The translations under genes were made by a program, and so were the position numbers. This document shows, piece by piece, positions 15,521 through 24,078 of a stretch of 27,960 nt of DNA. The notes under the pieces were generated by a model, which searched no databases, had not been told where the DNA came from, and saw nothing but the letters and a program-made list of their open reading frames with translations. This DNA comes from Hyphomicrobiales bacterium (GTDB taxonomy: Bacteria > Pseudomonadota > Alphaproteobacteria > Rhizobiales > JAKIUO01): contig JALXEI010000030.1 of NCBI GenBank assembly GCA_027069645.1, positions 1 through 27,960 on the forward strand, given 5' to 3'. The number at the start of each line of letters is the position of its first letter. The first letter of the stretch is position 1.

Positions 15521-17383
15521 ATGCGTATTCTTCTTGCAATCCTGATATTTGTTCCCCTCGCCCTTTCGCAATCAGCCTCTGCGCGCGCCGGTGATTTTAC
15601 AAGATGCGCCAACAGTAAAAATCCGAAACAGAAAATCCGGGCCTGCACCAGGCTGTTGAAGAGAAAAGGCATGAGCCGAAAGAGGCGCGCGACCATCCTC
15701 GGTCATCGCGGTCACGCCTATGATATAAGAAAACAGTACAAGCGGGCGATCAGGGATTATAATCAGGTCATCAGGCTCACACCCGAGGATACCAGTGCCT
15801 ATTTTTTGCGCGGCAATATCTATCTCAACAGGAAGCAGTATGACCGGGCTATCAGTGATGCCACCCGGGCTATAAAACTTAGCACGAACGAAAGTGTCTA
15901 CTACAAACTCCGGGGTTTGGCCTATGACAACAAGGGGCAAACGGACAAGGCAAATGCGGATTTTTCCAAAGCTGCCGCTCTCGATCACCGGTCTTCCAGC
16001 CGATATTCCAACAAGGGAGCTGCTTCTGCCAAACACGGTTCCGGTCTATCTCAAAACGCAAGATCAACTGCTGACCAACCCCCCGGGCGGAAAAAAGACG
16101 ACGTCATGGATGGTCTGATCAGGGGGCATAAACTGGAGAAGAAGGGCAAATATCGGCACGCTATCGCCATCTACAGCGAAACGATCCGGCTGTTTCCACG
16201 TTCGGCCATGGCACTTTATTATCGCGCCGATGTCTACCGCATAACCGGAAAGACGAACCTTGCCCTTGCGGACCTCGATGCGGCCAACAGCCTCAACAGC
16301 AATTATTTTGATGCGCGGGTGCTGCGCGGGTATCTGCTGAGCAAACGGGGGAAATATGACCGTGCCATCAGGGACTTGACTGTCGCCCTGCGCATCATAC
16401 CCGATCATCCAATGCCCCTGCAACATCGCGGCAATGCCTATCGTGGCAAAGGAAACTATAATCGGGCCATAAAAGACTATAACCGGGTACTCGCTGTTTT
16501 CAAAAAATCCTTCCTTGTCTACCATGACCGTGGCAAGACCCGGGAATTGATGGGTCAGCACAGGAAGGCTATCGCCGATTTTACAAAGGCGCTGAAATAC
16601 AATCCGAAATTTGCACAAGCCTGGGCCAGCCGTGGCAAGGTATATGAAAAAACCGGCCGGACGGACAGGGCCATTGCCGATTACACACGAGCCATCAAAC
16701 TAAAGCCCGACGATGCCGAAGTGCGGCTGTCCCGTGCGTCTCTTCATCTGGGTGAAGGCCACTACAAAAAGGCAATTGCCGATTACTCCCGGATACTGAA
16801 ACAACATCCGAAATTTGCCACCGTGTATCAGCTTCGCGGTATCGCCTATAATCAGCTGGGCCAGGTCAATCTGGCGCTGGTAAATTATACGACCGCTCTG
16901 ACTTTTTCCAGGGACAGGTCCGAAATTGCCGACACCCGTTTTCTGCGCGGTGTTATCTATTCAAACAAGGGTCAGTTTGACAAGGCCATAGCAGATTATA
17001 ACGAGGTCATTCGCCTGAAATCCGCAGATGCCGAGGTCTATAACAATCGCGGTGCCGCTTATGAAGAAAAAGGGCAGTGGGAGAAAGCTGCCAAAGACTT
17101 CCAGCAATATCTGTCCCTCACCTCAAAACCTGATGCAGGAGACTATAACAATACAGCCTGGGCGTTGTACAAGGCCGGCAAGGTGCAAAAGGGGTTAAAA
17201 CTCGTCAGGAAAGCGCTGCGGCTGAGCCCGAAAGACGCTTCCTCATGGGACACGCTGGGGGCGATTGAAAAAGCGCTGGGGCACAAAAGGAAGGCGATAA
17301 GAGCCTATCGCAAGGCCAACAGGTTTGACCCACAGCACAAGATGGGACGCAAGGAACTCAAACAACTCGGTGCCCGGCGGTAA
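15521..17383 (+). CDS. Secreted tetratricopeptide (TPR) repeat protein
   Basis: The 620-residue protein has a signal peptide (residues 1 to about 23, ending SASARA) and then about 15 TPR units of 34 residues, so it should be a periplasmic or exported scaffold that binds proteins or peptides. The first three units cover about residues 57-158. A Ser/Gly/Lys-rich linker (about 159-195) interrupts the array, and twelve more run to the C-terminus. Many units share the form RGxAYxxKGQYDRAIxDYxxAIxLxP, so internal duplication is evident. No enzymatic domain is present. Two lone cysteines in the mature N-terminus (CANSKNPKQKIRAC) may form a disulfide. Its neighbours are HxlR upstream and, convergently, hslU 21 bases downstream; neither hints at a partner. 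Confidence 0.88.
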   Translation: MRILLAILIFVPLALSQSASARAGDFTRCANSKNPKQKIRACTRLLKRKGMSRKRRATILGHRGHAYDIRKQYKRAIRDYNQVIRLTPEDTSAYFLRGNIYLNRKQYDRAISDATRAIKLSTNESVYYKLRGLAYDNKGQTDKANADFSKAAALDHRSSSRYSNKGAASAKHGSGLSQNARSTADQPPGRKKDDVMDGLIRGHKLEKKGKYRHAIAIYSETIRLFPRSAMALYYRADVYRITGKTNLALADLDAANSLNSNYFDARVLRGYLLSKRGKYDRAIRDLTVALRIIPDHPMPLQHRGNAYRGKGNYNRAIKDYNRVLAVFKKSFLVYHDRGKTRELMGQHRKAIADFTKALKYNPKFAQAWASRGKVYEKTGRTDRAIADYTRAIKLKPDDAEVRLSRASLHLGEGHYKKAIADYSRILKQHPKFATVYQLRGIAYNQLGQVNLALVNYTTALTFSRDRSEIADTRFLRGVIYSNKGQFDKAIADYNEVIRLKSADAEVYNNRGAAYEEKGQWEKAAKDFQQYLSLTSKPDAGDYNNTAWALYKAGKVQKGLKLVRKALRLSPKDASSWDTLGAIEKALGHKRKAIRAYRKANRFDPQHKMGRKELKQLGARR

Positions 17384-17404
17384 AGGGCCGGACGACCGCA
17401 ATTC

Positions 17405-18712
17405 CTACAAAATGAACCTGGAAAGATCGGTATTTCTGGCGAGGTCGCCGACATGTTTTTTCACATAGGCCTCGTCAATGACAAGCGTGTCGCCGGAGCG
17501 GTCGGTTGCTGTAAAGCTGATCTCGTCAAGGACCTTTTCCAGCACGGTCATCAGACGACGGGCACCGATATTTTCGACATTGGAATTGACTTCCTCGGCC
17601 ACGGCGGCAAGTGCGGCAATAGCCTCCGGGGTAAATTCCAGTGTCACATCCTCGGTGGCCATCAGGGCAACATATTGCTTGATCAGCGAAGCCCGCGGCT
17701 CGGTCAGAATGCGCTCGAAATCCTGCCGCGTCAGGGCATTGAGCTCGACACGTATCGGCAGACGGCCCTGCAATTCGGGCAGCAGGTCAGAGGGCTTTGA
17801 CACATGGAAGGCCCCCGAGGAAATAAACAGGATATGATCGGTCTTGACCGGACCATATTTGGTACTGACCACGGTCCCCTCAATAAGCGGCAGCAAATCG
17901 CGCTGCACACCCTCGCGCGAGACATCCCCGCCACTGCGGTCCGAACGGGCACAAATCTTGTCGATTTCGTCAAGAAAGACAATGCCGTCATTTTCGACAC
18001 TTTCGATGGCGTCCTGAACGATCTGCTCCTCGTCAATCAGCTTGTCGCTTTCCTCGGCCAGCAATATCTCGTAGCTGTCACGCACCAGTACCTTGCGGGT
18101 TTTGGTGCGCTGGCCGAACGCCTTGCCCAGCATGTCATTGAGATTGACCATGCCCACCTGGGCCCCCGGCATACCAGGCACGTCGAAGGCGGGCATGCCC
18201 ATACCGGTATCCGCGACCTGAATTTCGATTTCCTTGTTGTCAAGGTCGCCGCGGCGCAGTTTCTCGCGAAAACTCTCGCGTGTTGTCTCCGAAGAATTCT
18301 CGCCCACAAGGGCATCAATGACGCGCTCCTCGGCATGAATGTGGGCCGTCGCCTGGACCTCGGCACGGCGATTATCGCGCACCAGGGTAATACCGGTTTC
18401 GACAAGATCGCGTATGATCTGCTCGACATCGCGGCCCACATAACCGACCTCGGTGAACTTGGTGGCCTCGACCTTGACAAATGGGGCATTGGCCAGTTTC
18501 GCCAGACGGCGCGAAATCTCGGTCTTGCCAACACCTGTAGGACCGATCATCAGGATGTTTTTCGGCTGAACTTCCTCGCGCAAATCGCCCTGTATCTGCT
18601 GACGTCGCCAGCGATTGCGCAGGGCAATGGCCACGGCACGCTTGGCATCCTGCTGGCCAATAATGTAGCGATCAAGTTCGGAAACGATTTCACGAGGAGA
18701 AAAATTGGTCAT
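17405..18712 (-). CDS. hslU: ATP-dependent HslUV protease, ATPase subunit
   Basis: The 435-residue AAA+ unfoldase forms hexamers that feed proteins into HslV. The N-terminus MTNFSPREIVSELDRYIIGQ is typical. Walker A is GPTGVGKTE at about residues 57-65, followed by FTEVGYVGRDVEQIIRDL, which carries the pore loop GYVG. The I domain lies between, with the GMVNLNDMLGKAFGQRTKTRKV region. Walker B is IVFLDEIDKI. The C-terminus DLSRFIL is the tail that docks between HslV subunits. The gene starts 20 bases after hslV, so the two are co-transcribed. Nothing is missing. Confidence 0.98.
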   Translation of the reverse strand: MTNFSPREIVSELDRYIIGQQDAKRAVAIALRNRWRRQQIQGDLREEVQPKNILMIGPTGVGKTEISRRLAKLANAPFVKVEATKFTEVGYVGRDVEQIIRDLVETGITLVRDNRRAEVQATAHIHAEERVIDALVGENSSETTRESFREKLRRGDLDNKEIEIQVADTGMGMPAFDVPGMPGAQVGMVNLNDMLGKAFGQRTKTRKVLVRDSYEILLAEESDKLIDEEQIVQDAIESVENDGIVFLDEIDKICARSDRSGGDVSREGVQRDLLPLIEGTVVSTKYGPVKTDHILFISSGAFHVSKPSDLLPELQGRLPIRVELNALTRQDFERILTEPRASLIKQYVALMATEDVTLEFTPEAIAALAAVAEEVNSNVENIGARRLMTVLEKVLDEISFTATDRSGDTLVIDEAYVKKHVGDLARNTDLSRFIL

Positions 18713-18732
18713 GGTTGCCTGAAAACTGTTTT

Positions 18733-19287
18733 CTAGTTTGGGGAAGGGAGGGTTTCGATGGTCAGGTTTTCATTGGTGTAAACACAGATCTGCGCCGCAA
18801 CAGCCATGCTCCTGCGGGCGATCTCTTCTGCATCAAGATCGGTATCAATCAGGGCGCGCGCCGCGGCCAGCGCATAATTGCCGCCCGAACCAATACCCAT
18901 GAGATCATTTTCGGGTTCCAGCACATCTCCCGTCCCGGTCAGCACCAGCGTCGTGGCGGGATCGGCAACAATCATCATGGCTTCCAGCTTGCGCAAATAG
19001 CGATCGGTTCGCCAGTCCTTGGCCATTTCCACACAGGCCCGCAAAAGCTGGCCGCGATATTGCTCCAGTTTACCTTCAAGACGCTCAAACAGGGTGAAAG
19101 CATCGGCCGTGGCACCGGCAAAGCCACTGATGACCTCGCCATTTGAAAGGGTGCGGACCTTGCGCGCATTGCCTTTGATGACAGTTTGTCCCAGCGATAC
19201 CTGGCCATCACCGGCGATCACCACCTTTCCGCCCTTGCGAACGGTCAAAATCGTTGTGCCACGCCAGCCGGTTACGTCTTCGCTCAT
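18733..19287 (-). CDS. hslV: ATP-dependent HslUV protease, peptidase subunit
   Basis: The 184-residue N-terminal nucleophile peptidase forms the double hexamer of HslUV. The nucleophile is expected at Thr11 (within WRGTTILTVRKGGKV) after removal of a ten-residue propeptide, as in other alphaproteobacterial HslV proteins. GDGQVSLGQTVIKGNARKVR, GFAGATADAFTLFERLE and GSGGNYALAAARAL are family blocks. I start at the ATG 19285-19287. The frame stays open for another 96 codons into the terminator and the DsrC-like gene, but that part has no family similarity. GGATGG lies seven bases upstream of the chosen start. Confidence 0.95.
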   Translation of the reverse strand: MSEDVTGWRGTTILTVRKGGKVVIAGDGQVSLGQTVIKGNARKVRTLSNGEVISGFAGATADAFTLFERLEGKLEQYRGQLLRACVEMAKDWRTDRYLRKLEAMMIVADPATTLVLTGTGDVLEPENDLMGIGSGGNYALAAARALIDTDLDAEEIARRSMAVAAQICVYTNENLTIETLPSPN

Positions 19288-19322
19288 CTTTATCCATCCC
19301 GTTCGATTATCCGGTATCGGAG

Positions 19323-19350
19323 ATATTGATCCCAATTCGATTTGTGTCAA
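19323..19350 (-). promoter_or_regulatory. Candidate promoter of hslVU
   Basis: On the minus strand TTGACA (19350-19345) is followed by 16 bases and CAATAT (19328-19323), 35 bases before the hslV ATG. The -35 is a perfect sigma70 box. It is preceded by TC, and CTTGACA also fits the CTTG core of a heat-shock (sigma32) -35, which would suit hslVU, but the -10 does not match the heat-shock form well. Confidence 0.4.
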
Positions 19351-19395
19351 GACCTGACAGCGGATCATATCTGCCAAAGGCATCATCAGTGTGGC

Positions 19396-19434
19396 GAAAA
19401 GAAAAAACATGCTCACATTTGCAAGCATGTTTTT
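19396..19434 (-). terminator. Rho-independent terminator of the DsrC-like gene
   Basis: On the minus strand AAAACATGCT pairs perfectly with AGCATGTTTT across a 10-base loop, and the right arm runs straight into TTTTTTCTTTTC. It lies 27 bases after the DsrC-like stop codon and 46 bases before the hslVU promoter, separating the two transcription units. Confidence 0.8.
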
Positions 19435-19460
19435 GAATCTGTCACTGATATTGGCAAGCC

Positions 19461-19799
19461 CTAGTACCCGCCCTTGCGGCGGCTTTCCGGCAGACCTGCA
19501 ATGCGCCCGCCCTGCTTGCTGGGATCGCCGGGGAACAGCGCATAGACATCTTTCTGGGAGACCTTTTCGCCCCATTTGTCGGACATCGCCTTGACGATCT
19601 TGCGGGTATTGGGCTGGTTCTGGTTGTTGTTGATATATTCATCACGCAGATAATTGATCAGATCCCAGTGTTTGTCTGTCAGCTCGACATTCTCCTCGGC
19701 GGCGATAACACCGGCCAGTTCCTCGCTCCAGTCTTCGAGGTTTTCGAGATAACCGGTGGCCGTGGTGGCGATGGTGGTGCCGTTGAATTCAATTCCCAT
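19461..19799 (-). CDS. DsrC/TusE-family protein lacking both conserved cysteines
   Basis: The 112-residue protein has the DsrC/TusE fold: NGTTIATTATGYLENLEDW at the N-terminus, ELTDKHWDLINYLRDEY in the middle, then NTRKIVKAM and YALFPGDPSKQGGRIAGLP. In sulfur-carrying members the C-terminal arm holds one or two reactive cysteines (KQACKIAGLPKP..CV-like). Here the first position is Gly98 and the tail reads PESRRKGGY, and the whole protein contains no cysteine. It cannot therefore act as a classical persulfide carrier. Such cysteine-free relatives have been proposed to be regulatory. AAGGAGGGAG gives a strong ribosome site before the ATG. It has its own promoter and terminator, next to hslVU and divergent from polA. 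Confidence 0.88.
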   Translation of the reverse strand: MGIEFNGTTIATTATGYLENLEDWSEELAGVIAAEENVELTDKHWDLINYLRDEYINNNQNQPNTRKIVKAMSDKWGEKVSQKDVYALFPGDPSKQGGRIAGLPESRRKGGY

Positions 19800-19859
19800 G
19801 ATGAATACTCCCTCCTTGAAATGGCTGGCCGGATGGCCCCTTCACATAATTTACATGCG

Positions 19860-19887
19860 AATATACGAATTTTTCAAAAAACCACAA
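19860..19887 (-). promoter_or_regulatory. Candidate promoter of the DsrC-like gene
   Basis: On the minus strand TTGTGG (19887-19882) is followed by 16 bases and TATATT (19865-19860), leaving about 60 bases of leader before the ATG at 19799. It lies in the AT-rich divergent gap shared with polA. A weaker polA promoter on the plus strand could be TTGATC and GACAAT, 17 bases apart, within 19893-19921. Confidence 0.45.
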
Positions 19888-19949
19888 GCTGTTGATCGAA
19901 CTGTTTTTGGGGAGGACAATTTGCCGGCGCTCTTTTATAGTCCCTCGCC

Positions 19950-22859
19950 ATGAGCAAAACACAACCATGTGCCGATGATATTCCGCCAAGGCCCGTTGGC
20001 AAGGGCGACCATGTCTTTCTGGTCGATGGCTCGGGTTATATATTTCGCGCCTATCATGCCCTGCCCCCCCTGACCCGCACCTCGGACGGTTTACCCGTTG
20101 GCGCGGTACACGGATTTTGCCAGATGCTGTGGAAGCTGTTGCGCGACATGGACGATATTGCCCCCAGCCATCTGGCGGTGATTTTCGACACAAAAACCAA
20201 TTTCCGCAACGACATCTACCCTGCCTACAAGGCCAATCGACCGCCACCGCCCGAAGATCTGGTGCCGCAATTCCCGCTTGTGCGCGATGCCGTGCGTGCC
20301 TTTAACGTGCCCTGTCTTGAGCTTGAGGGCTATGAGGCGGATGATCTCATTGCCACCTATACCCGCCAGAGCATCGAAGCCGGTGGTGATGTAACCATTG
20401 TGTCGAGCGACAAGGATCTGATGCAGCTCGTTGGCCCTGGTGTTTCCATGCTCGACACCATGAAGAACAAACGTTTTGAAGCCGAACAGGTGTTTGAAAA
20501 ATTCGGTGTCGGACCGGAAAAGGTCATCGACGTGCAGGCGCTGGCCGGGGACAGTGTGGACAATGTACCCGGCGTCCCCGGTATTGGTATCAAAACGGCG
20601 GCGCTCTTGATCAATGAATATGGCGATCTCGATACGCTGCTTGAACGGGCCGGGGAAATAAAGCAGAAGAAGCGGCGGGAAAACCTCATTGAATTTGCCG
20701 AACAGGCCCGCATTTCGCGCGATCTGGTGACGCTGAAACAGGATGTTCCGGTCAGTGAACCCCTTGATCAGTTTGCCCTGCGCGAACCCCGCGCCGACAG
20801 CCTGCTGGGCTTCCTCGCCGAAATGGAGTTCAACAGCCTCACCAAACGCATTTCTGACGCCCTGGACTGCCCGGCCCCGAAGAAAAAGCCGGCGGCAAAA
20901 CCGGCGAAAGACGACCCGCCGGAAGAAGGCGGGACCGCAACGCCCGAAACCCTGGCCTCCTTTCGCGCGGACAAAATGCGCGCCCTGCCGGTGGAGCCCG
21001 GGAAATATGAAACGATCACCCGCATGGATGATCTGAAACGCTGGATTGACGACATCGAAAAGGCGGGTCTTGTCACTATAGATACCGAAACCAACTCACT
21101 CGATACGATGGTCGCCGAACTTGTCGGCCTTTCCCTCTCTATTGAGCCAGGCCGCGCCTGCTATGTTCCCCTTGCCCACAAGGGCGGTGAGGGGCTTGAC
21201 CTTGATGGAAAAAACACGATTGAGCAATTGCCAGAAGAGGCGGTCCTTGCGGCGCTCAAACCTCTGCTGGAAAGCCCTGCCATTCTCAAGATCGGCCAGA
21301 ATCTCAAATATGATATCGAAATATTCAAGGCGCTGAATATTGACCTTGCTCCCATCGACGACACCATGCTGATGAGCTATGCGCTGGATGCCGGTCGCTC
21401 GCGCCACGGCATGGACTATCTGGCGCAAAAGCACCTTGATTATACCTGCATCGCCTTCAGCGATGTGGCCGGGAGCGGCAAAAAGGCTGTGACCTTTGAT
21501 TATGTGCCACTCGACAAGGCCACCCCCTATGCCGCCGAAGACGCCGATATCACCAACCGTCTGTGGCAGATGCTGAAACCCCGGCTGGTGGCCGAAGGCC
21601 TGACCACGGTCTATGAAACGCTGGAACGCCCCCTGGTGCCTGTGCTGGTGGAGATGGAACGCCACGGCATTCTGGTCGATCGTGATATACTGGCGCAGCT
21701 CTCCAGTGAGTTCGCGCAAAGAATGGCCGTCTATGAAGCCGAAATTTATGAGCTGGCCGGGGGCACTTTCAATATCGCCTCTCCCAAACAACTCGGTGAA
21801 ATCCTGTTTGATCCCGAAGGACTGGCGCTGCCCGGCGGCAAAAAAACCAAAACCGGCGCCTACAGCACGGGAGCCGGTGTGCTGGAAAAGCTGGCCGTTG
21901 ACGATGATGTTCCGAAGGAGGCCCAAAGACTCATCAAAACCGTACTGGAATGGCGGGCCCTGGCCAAGCTGAAAAGCACCTATACGGACGCTCTGCCGAC
22001 CTTTATCAACGCGGATACAAGGCGCATCCACACCTCCTATGCAATGGCCGGAACCACCACCGGACGCCTTGCCTCAAGCGATCCCAATCTGCAAAACATC
22101 CCGGTGCGCACCAGGGAAGGCCGCATGATCCGCACCGCCTTCATTGCCGAAAAAGGCTGCAAGCTGCTGTCTGCGGACTATTCACAGGTGGAACTGCGCG
22201 TCCTCGCTCATATGGCCGATATCGAACAGTTAAAACAGGCTTTTCGCGACGGGCTCGACATTCACGCCATGACCGCCAGCGAGATGTTCAATGTGCCGCT
22301 TGACGAGATGACCGGGGAGATCCGCCGCCGCGCCAAGGCGATCAATTTCGGCATCATCTATGGCATATCGGCCTTTGGTCTCGCCAACCAGCTCGGCATT
22401 TCAAGGCAGGAGGCGGGAGATTATATCAAGACCTATTTCAAACGTTTTCCCGGCATTCGCGCCTATATGGAAGAAACGAAAGAGTTTGCCCGTGAAAAAG
22501 GCTATGTGCAGACCCTGTTCGGTCGCCGCATCCACACGCCGGAGATCAGCTCCAGGGGGCCGCGCCGCGCCAATGCCGAACGCGCCGCCATCAACGCCCC
22601 CATCCAGGGCAGTGCCGCCGATATTTTGCGCCGCGCCATGATCCACATGCCCGCAGCGCTAAAGGAGGCTGGCCTCGCCGCCAGAATGCTGCTGCAAGTC
22701 CATGACGAACTGATTTTTGAAGTACCGGAAAACGAGGTCGAAAAAACCGTTCCTGTGGTCAGAAGGATCATGGAAAACGCATGCCTGCCCGTCCTGCAAC
22801 TCGCCGTCCCCCTGAAGGTCGACGCCCAGGCCGCCGACAACTGGGACGAGGCGCATTAG
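19950..22859 (+). CDS. polA: DNA polymerase I
   Basis: The 969-residue repair and Okazaki-fragment polymerase has all three activities. The 5'-3' exonuclease domain (about residues 20-310) shows FLVDGSGYIFRAYHALPPL, EGYEADDLIATY and GDSVDNVPGVPGIGIKTA. A Lys/Pro/Ala-rich linker follows. The 3'-5' proofreading domain keeps Asp378 and Glu380 in TIDTETNSL, plus KIGQNLKYD, so proofreading is likely active. The polymerase domain has motif A with Asp743 (SADYSQVELRVLAH), the O-helix RRRAKAINFGIIYG, and motif C with Asp919 (QVHDEL). No clear ribosome site precedes the ATG at 19950, but the start fits the family. It is divergent from the DsrC-like gene, and the repeat element follows it. Confidence 0.97.
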   Translation: MSKTQPCADDIPPRPVGKGDHVFLVDGSGYIFRAYHALPPLTRTSDGLPVGAVHGFCQMLWKLLRDMDDIAPSHLAVIFDTKTNFRNDIYPAYKANRPPPPEDLVPQFPLVRDAVRAFNVPCLELEGYEADDLIATYTRQSIEAGGDVTIVSSDKDLMQLVGPGVSMLDTMKNKRFEAEQVFEKFGVGPEKVIDVQALAGDSVDNVPGVPGIGIKTAALLINEYGDLDTLLERAGEIKQKKRRENLIEFAEQARISRDLVTLKQDVPVSEPLDQFALREPRADSLLGFLAEMEFNSLTKRISDALDCPAPKKKPAAKPAKDDPPEEGGTATPETLASFRADKMRALPVEPGKYETITRMDDLKRWIDDIEKAGLVTIDTETNSLDTMVAELVGLSLSIEPGRACYVPLAHKGGEGLDLDGKNTIEQLPEEAVLAALKPLLESPAILKIGQNLKYDIEIFKALNIDLAPIDDTMLMSYALDAGRSRHGMDYLAQKHLDYTCIAFSDVAGSGKKAVTFDYVPLDKATPYAAEDADITNRLWQMLKPRLVAEGLTTVYETLERPLVPVLVEMERHGILVDRDILAQLSSEFAQRMAVYEAEIYELAGGTFNIASPKQLGEILFDPEGLALPGGKKTKTGAYSTGAGVLEKLAVDDDVPKEAQRLIKTVLEWRALAKLKSTYTDALPTFINADTRRIHTSYAMAGTTTGRLASSDPNLQNIPVRTREGRMIRTAFIAEKGCKLLSADYSQVELRVLAHMADIEQLKQAFRDGLDIHAMTASEMFNVPLDEMTGEIRRRAKAINFGIIYGISAFGLANQLGISRQEAGDYIKTYFKRFPGIRAYMEETKEFAREKGYVQTLFGRRIHTPEISSRGPRRANAERAAINAPIQGSAADILRRAMIHMPAALKEAGLAARMLLQVHDELIFEVPENEVEKTVPVVRRIMENACLPVLQLAVPLKVDAQAADNWDEAH

Positions 22860-22905
22860 CCCCCAAACACGGAACAGGTTGAGAAAGCGAGTAAAAACAA
22901 AGATA

Positions 22906-23205
22906 TATCATACCAAACCACAAAAAGTCTGACCTTTGTATTTTGCCGGGGTTCAGCTCCCTCCTGCTCCCCGGACAAGCGATAGCGCAGAGCCGGGGCC
23001 CAGAGTCGCAAGTGATGTGCTTTTGTTTTTGTTCATTTTCTCAGCCTGTTCTGTATTTGCTGCCCCTGGATCCCGGATCAGCGCTGTCGCTTGTCCGGGA
23101 AGCGAAACATCGAGGCCGAAAGAGATAGGTGAGTCATTCTTTTTGCATTCCGGTATTGCTTGCGGCTCTGGATCCCGGCGCTGCGCTAACGCTTGTCCGG
23201 GGAGC
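22906..23205. repeat. Composite palindromic dispersed repeat, copy 2 (three arms)
   Basis: This fills most of the 414-base gap between the convergent polA and bactofilin genes. Arm 22967-23003 (CTCCCCGGACAAGCGATAGC...) faces arm 23066-23103 (CTGGATCCCGG...TTGTCCGGGAAGC), and a third arm in the same sense as the second lies at 23168-23205. The spacer after the first arm matches copy 1 almost base for base (GAGTCGCAAGTGAT, then TTTTGTTTTTGTTCATTTTC). The flanks CTGACCTTTG (left) and GTGAGTCA...GCATTCCGGTATT (right) are also shared. No gene is present; open frames across the region are repeat artefacts. Placed between two converging genes, it may also act in transcript termination or mRNA protection. 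Confidence 0.85.
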
Positions 23206-23273
23206 GGCAGGAAGCACAACCCGGGCAAATACAAGGGGTTGTCGTTTTGTGTAACGGGGCTTTGCCCCCGCCC

Positions 23274-23924
23274 CTATCCCTTCACCTCGACCTCTACCGT
23301 TCGGGCGGCGCCGGAGCTGGCGCCCTCGGCGTCGGTAACCGCCACCGCGAAGCTGGCAAACATGTTCTGCTTGCCGTCATGGACGAAAACAATCTGGCCC
23401 TTCTCAAGCTGCTCCTGGGTGAAGCTTGTGGCCGGAACTTTTGGTTTGTCGAGACAGACCACGAAGCCGTTTTTCATATCCGATATGGCAAAGACCAAAT
23501 CTTTGGCCTCATCGTCAGGATCGATCGCGGTAAGGTCGTTTGTGGTCAGACGGACAGCCTTGCCTTTGGAAACCTTCAGCTTCATGTCACCGGCAAGGGT
23601 TGGCGGAATATTGCGCACATCGGCTGACAGTTCGCCCCCTTCTGCCATTGCAAGGGCACCATACATGACCTTTCCGTGTACCGCCCCTGTTGCCTTTATA
23701 TCCAGTAGTTCCCGAACCATGACCTCGCCCTGCAACAAACCGTTGGCCTCTATGTTTTTCGCTCTTGTTGTGCCGATCACCTTGCCGCCTTCATGTATAA
23801 CCAGATTGCCGACATCAAGCTGGCCATTGACCATCCCGTAAACATCAATGCGGCTGTCTCCGGCCCTGATTTCGCCCTCGACGATCATTTCCCTGGCGAC
23901 GACGGTTTGTATCTGGTCTGTCAT
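23274..23924 (-). CDS. Bactofilin with C-terminal CSPG/cadherin-like domain
   Basis: The 216-residue protein joins two modules. Residues 10-105 are a bactofilin (polymer-forming cytoskeletal) beta-helix: VEGEIRAGDSRIDVYGMVNG, HEGGKVIGTTRAKNIEANGL, KATGAVHGKVMYGAL. Residues about 119-215 resemble one CSPG/NG2-type (Cadherin_3) repeat: AVRLTTNDLTAIDPDD, LVFAISDMKNGFV, then TSFTQEQLEKGQIVFVHDGK and FAVAVTDAEGASSG. CSPG repeats normally occur in large extracellular proteins, whereas bactofilins are cytoplasmic filaments; no signal peptide or membrane segment is seen here. The ATG at 23922-23924 has no clear ribosome site. It follows the bufferin-type operon on the same strand after 154 bases, so read-through is possible but not shown. 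Confidence 0.85.
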   Translation of the reverse strand: MTDQIQTVVAREMIVEGEIRAGDSRIDVYGMVNGQLDVGNLVIHEGGKVIGTTRAKNIEANGLLQGEVMVRELLDIKATGAVHGKVMYGALAMAEGGELSADVRNIPPTLAGDMKLKVSKGKAVRLTTNDLTAIDPDDEAKDLVFAISDMKNGFVVCLDKPKVPATSFTQEQLEKGQIVFVHDGKQNMFASFAVAVTDAEGASSGAARTVEVEVKG

Positions 23925-24078
23925 TACACATGCATCCGTTTGAATTGTGAGAAGGGCTCCGGATCAGACCCGAAGCGGGAACACCGGCAAGCCGGGACTT
24001 TCAGCCTGGTCGATGAACACCGGTCTAGTCAACAATCCTGGTGCAAATATGAAAAAAAATGTGACTGTTGACGTCCTG

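Noticed and set aside
17804..18736. 310-codon plus-strand open frame opposite hslU
   Set aside because: It is antisense to an intact hslU whose Walker and pore motifs are in the other frame; there is no ribosome site or family motif.
19288..19575. N-terminal extension of hslV by 96 codons
   Set aside because: The frame is open, but the extension overlaps the terminator and the DsrC-like gene, lacks family sequence, and the ATG at 19285-19287 gives a normal HslV.
21096..22031. 311-codon open frame antisense to polA
   Set aside because: It lies wholly opposite well-conserved polA codons and shows a composition expected of an antisense shadow, with no recognisable domain.
22936..23841. 301-codon plus-strand open frame from the repeat into the bactofilin gene
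   Set aside because: It begins inside the palindromic repeat (giving LDPGS...SLV-like strings) and then runs antisense through the bactofilin, so it is a repeat artefact.
24052..24059. T8 tract on the minus strand after the DoxX gene as a terminator
   Set aside because: No stem of useful length precedes it; only the short palindrome GACGTC and a tandem CTGTT are nearby.
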